DNA of 56,568 bases from contig VGVR01000021.1 in the NCBI GenBank assembly GCA_016873995.1, positions 1 through 56,568 on the forward strand. Reading direction: 5' to 3'. This document shows, piece by piece, positions 56,056 to 56,568 of this stretch; position 1 is the stretch's first letter, and each line of letters starts with the position of its first letter. Position numbers and translations under genes: made by a program. The notes under the pieces are model-generated. The model did no database searches. It was not told the DNA's origin and worked only from the letters and a program-made list of their open reading frames with translations. This stretch comes from Gemmatimonadota bacterium. Lineage in GTDB: Bacteria; Gemmatimonadota; Gemmatimonadetes; Longimicrobiales; Gaopeijiaceae.

Positions 56056-56138
56056 GGTGGGGTACCGAAGCGGTCAAACGGGGCAGACTGTAAATCTGCT
56101 GGCGCCAGCCTTCGGAGGTTCGAATCCTCCCCCCACCA
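56056..56138 (+). tRNA. tRNA-Tyr (anticodon GUA)
   Basis: Class II tRNA with acceptor GGTGGGG (56056-56062) and CCCCACC (56131-56137), anticodon loop with GTA at 56090-56092 in CAGACTGTAAATCTG, a long variable arm, and T-arm GGAGGTTCGAATCCTCC. First of the tyr-gly-thr-tuf cluster. Confidence 0.95.
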
Positions 56139-56178
56139 TGGGTGGTTACAGTCGAAAAACGAGGAGACGGGGGGCACC

Positions 56179-56252
56179 GCGGGAGTAGCTCAGTTGGCTA
56201 GAGCATCAGCCTTCCAAGCTGAGGGTCGCGGGTTCGAGTCCCGTCTCCCGCT
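56179..56252 (+). tRNA. tRNA-Gly (anticodon UCC)
   Basis: Acceptor GCGGGAG (56179-56185) pairs with CTCCCGC (56245-56251). D-arm AGCTCAGTTGGCTAGAGC, anticodon loop CTTCCAA giving TCC (56213-56215), T-arm CGGGTTCGAGTCCCG. Confidence 0.95.
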
Positions 56253-56283
56253 CTGAAGGACCGGCGCAGCCGGACAGAAGCGC

Positions 56284-56355
56284 GCTCTGGTAGCTCAGTG
56301 GTAGAGCGCGTCCTTGGTAAGGACGAGGCCGCGGGTTCAATCCCCGCCCAGAGCT
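56284..56355 (+). tRNA. tRNA-Thr (anticodon GGU)
   Basis: Acceptor GCTCTGG (56284-56290) pairs with CCAGAGC (56348-56354). Anticodon loop TTGGTAA gives GGT (56316-56318). T-arm GCGGGTTCAATCCCCGC. It lies just ahead of tuf. Confidence 0.95.
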
Positions 56356-56451
56356 CTCGGCCGGGGCGAGTTGAATGAAGTGAAGGCTGTACGGAAGTCG
56401 ACCTGGAGCGGGACCGTTGAGTCCCATCCGCTAAGCGCATCGAGGACGAGC

Positions 56452-56568
56452 ATGGCCAAGGGGAAGTTCGAGCGGAAGAAGCCGCACGTGAACGTGGGCA
56501 CGATCGGACACGTGGACCACGGGAAGACGACGTTGACGGCCGCGATCACGTTCACGCAGGCGAAGAAG
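56452..56568 (+). CDS. tuf: Elongation factor Tu, N-terminal fragment (runs off the window)
   Basis: Only the first 39 codons are present. [20 protein letters not shown] leads into the P-loop [11 protein letters not shown], which is diagnostic for EF-Tu. The sequence continues past the right edge. Placement after tRNA-Tyr, tRNA-Gly and tRNA-Thr is the classic tufB arrangement. Confidence 0.95.
   Translation, partial: MAKGKFERKKPHVNVGTIGHVDHGKTTLTAAITFTQAKK

Overview
This is a 56.6 kb, high-GC bacterial chromosome segment dominated by housekeeping genes. Outer-membrane beta-barrels, many signal peptides and lipoproteins point to a diderm. Several features resemble Gemmatimonadota: a DUF2723 mannosyltransferase-like protein, an ADOP-type MacB/FtsX permease, a fused alpha-beta 2-oxoacid dehydrogenase E1, a coenzyme B12-dependent ribonucleotide reductase, and periplasmic amidohydrolases. 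The phylum assignment is an inference from gene content and has not been tested by phylogeny. No prophage, insertion sequence, integrase or CRISPR array was seen.

Layout. 1-4.7 kb: DUF2723 membrane protein, MoeB/ThiF-rhodanese, and a type II NADH dehydrogenase cut by an in-frame TAA. 4.8-9.4 kb: one very long reading frame cut by an in-frame TAG; it encodes TPR, a glycoside hydrolase barrel, a sugar-binding-like module, more TPR and a YaiO-like outer-membrane barrel. 9.5-16.5 kb: small barrel protein, E1 alpha-beta fusion, DUF255 protein, two small proteins, and a CoaE-PHP fusion. 16.6-23.3 kb: a tightly packed run of NrnA, a hypothetical, Fur, ADOP permease, phospholipase-D/cardiolipin synthase-like and CcdA. 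23.4-25.2 kb: a decayed type III restriction (Res/DEAH helicase) gene with three in-frame stops and a lost 3' half. 25.2-35.1 kb: ABC exporter, gamma-glutamyltranspeptidase, MurQ, a GT39-like protein, and a metallopeptidase/beta-propeller/Omp85-like fusion. 35.2-42.7 kb: NrdJ with its own promoter and a terminator-like hairpin in the leader, TPR protein, M28 peptidase, TMEM45-like protein, ornithine aminotransferase behind an ARG-box-like site, YggX and DksA-like protein. 42.7-54 kb: RNase D, pyruvate kinase, MBL hydrolase, glucose-6-phosphate isomerase, YtxH, YihY, SmpB, amidase, PyrD, PyrF and CysS. 54-56.6 kb: tRNA-Thr(UGU), amidohydrolase, a DUF1328-like small protein, and the tRNA-Tyr, tRNA-Gly, tRNA-Thr, tuf cluster running off the right edge.

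How it fits together. Most of the window is primary metabolism, translation and envelope maintenance, organised in short same-strand operons with ATGA or GTGA overlaps. The unusual signals are: (i) three loci broken only by nonsense codons, with no frameshifts, all explainable as G:C to T:A changes; (ii) the split hydrolase-TPR-YaiO fusion, which looks like a one-polypeptide exopolysaccharide processing and export device, and whose signal region is lengthened by a 45-bp tandem repeat; (iii) a CoaE-PHP fusion; (iv) a coiled-coil insertion in NrdJ and the nrdJ leader hairpin; (v) an ARG-box-like operator in an AT-rich island. Whether (i) reflects real decay, readthrough or assembly error cannot be decided from the sequence alone.
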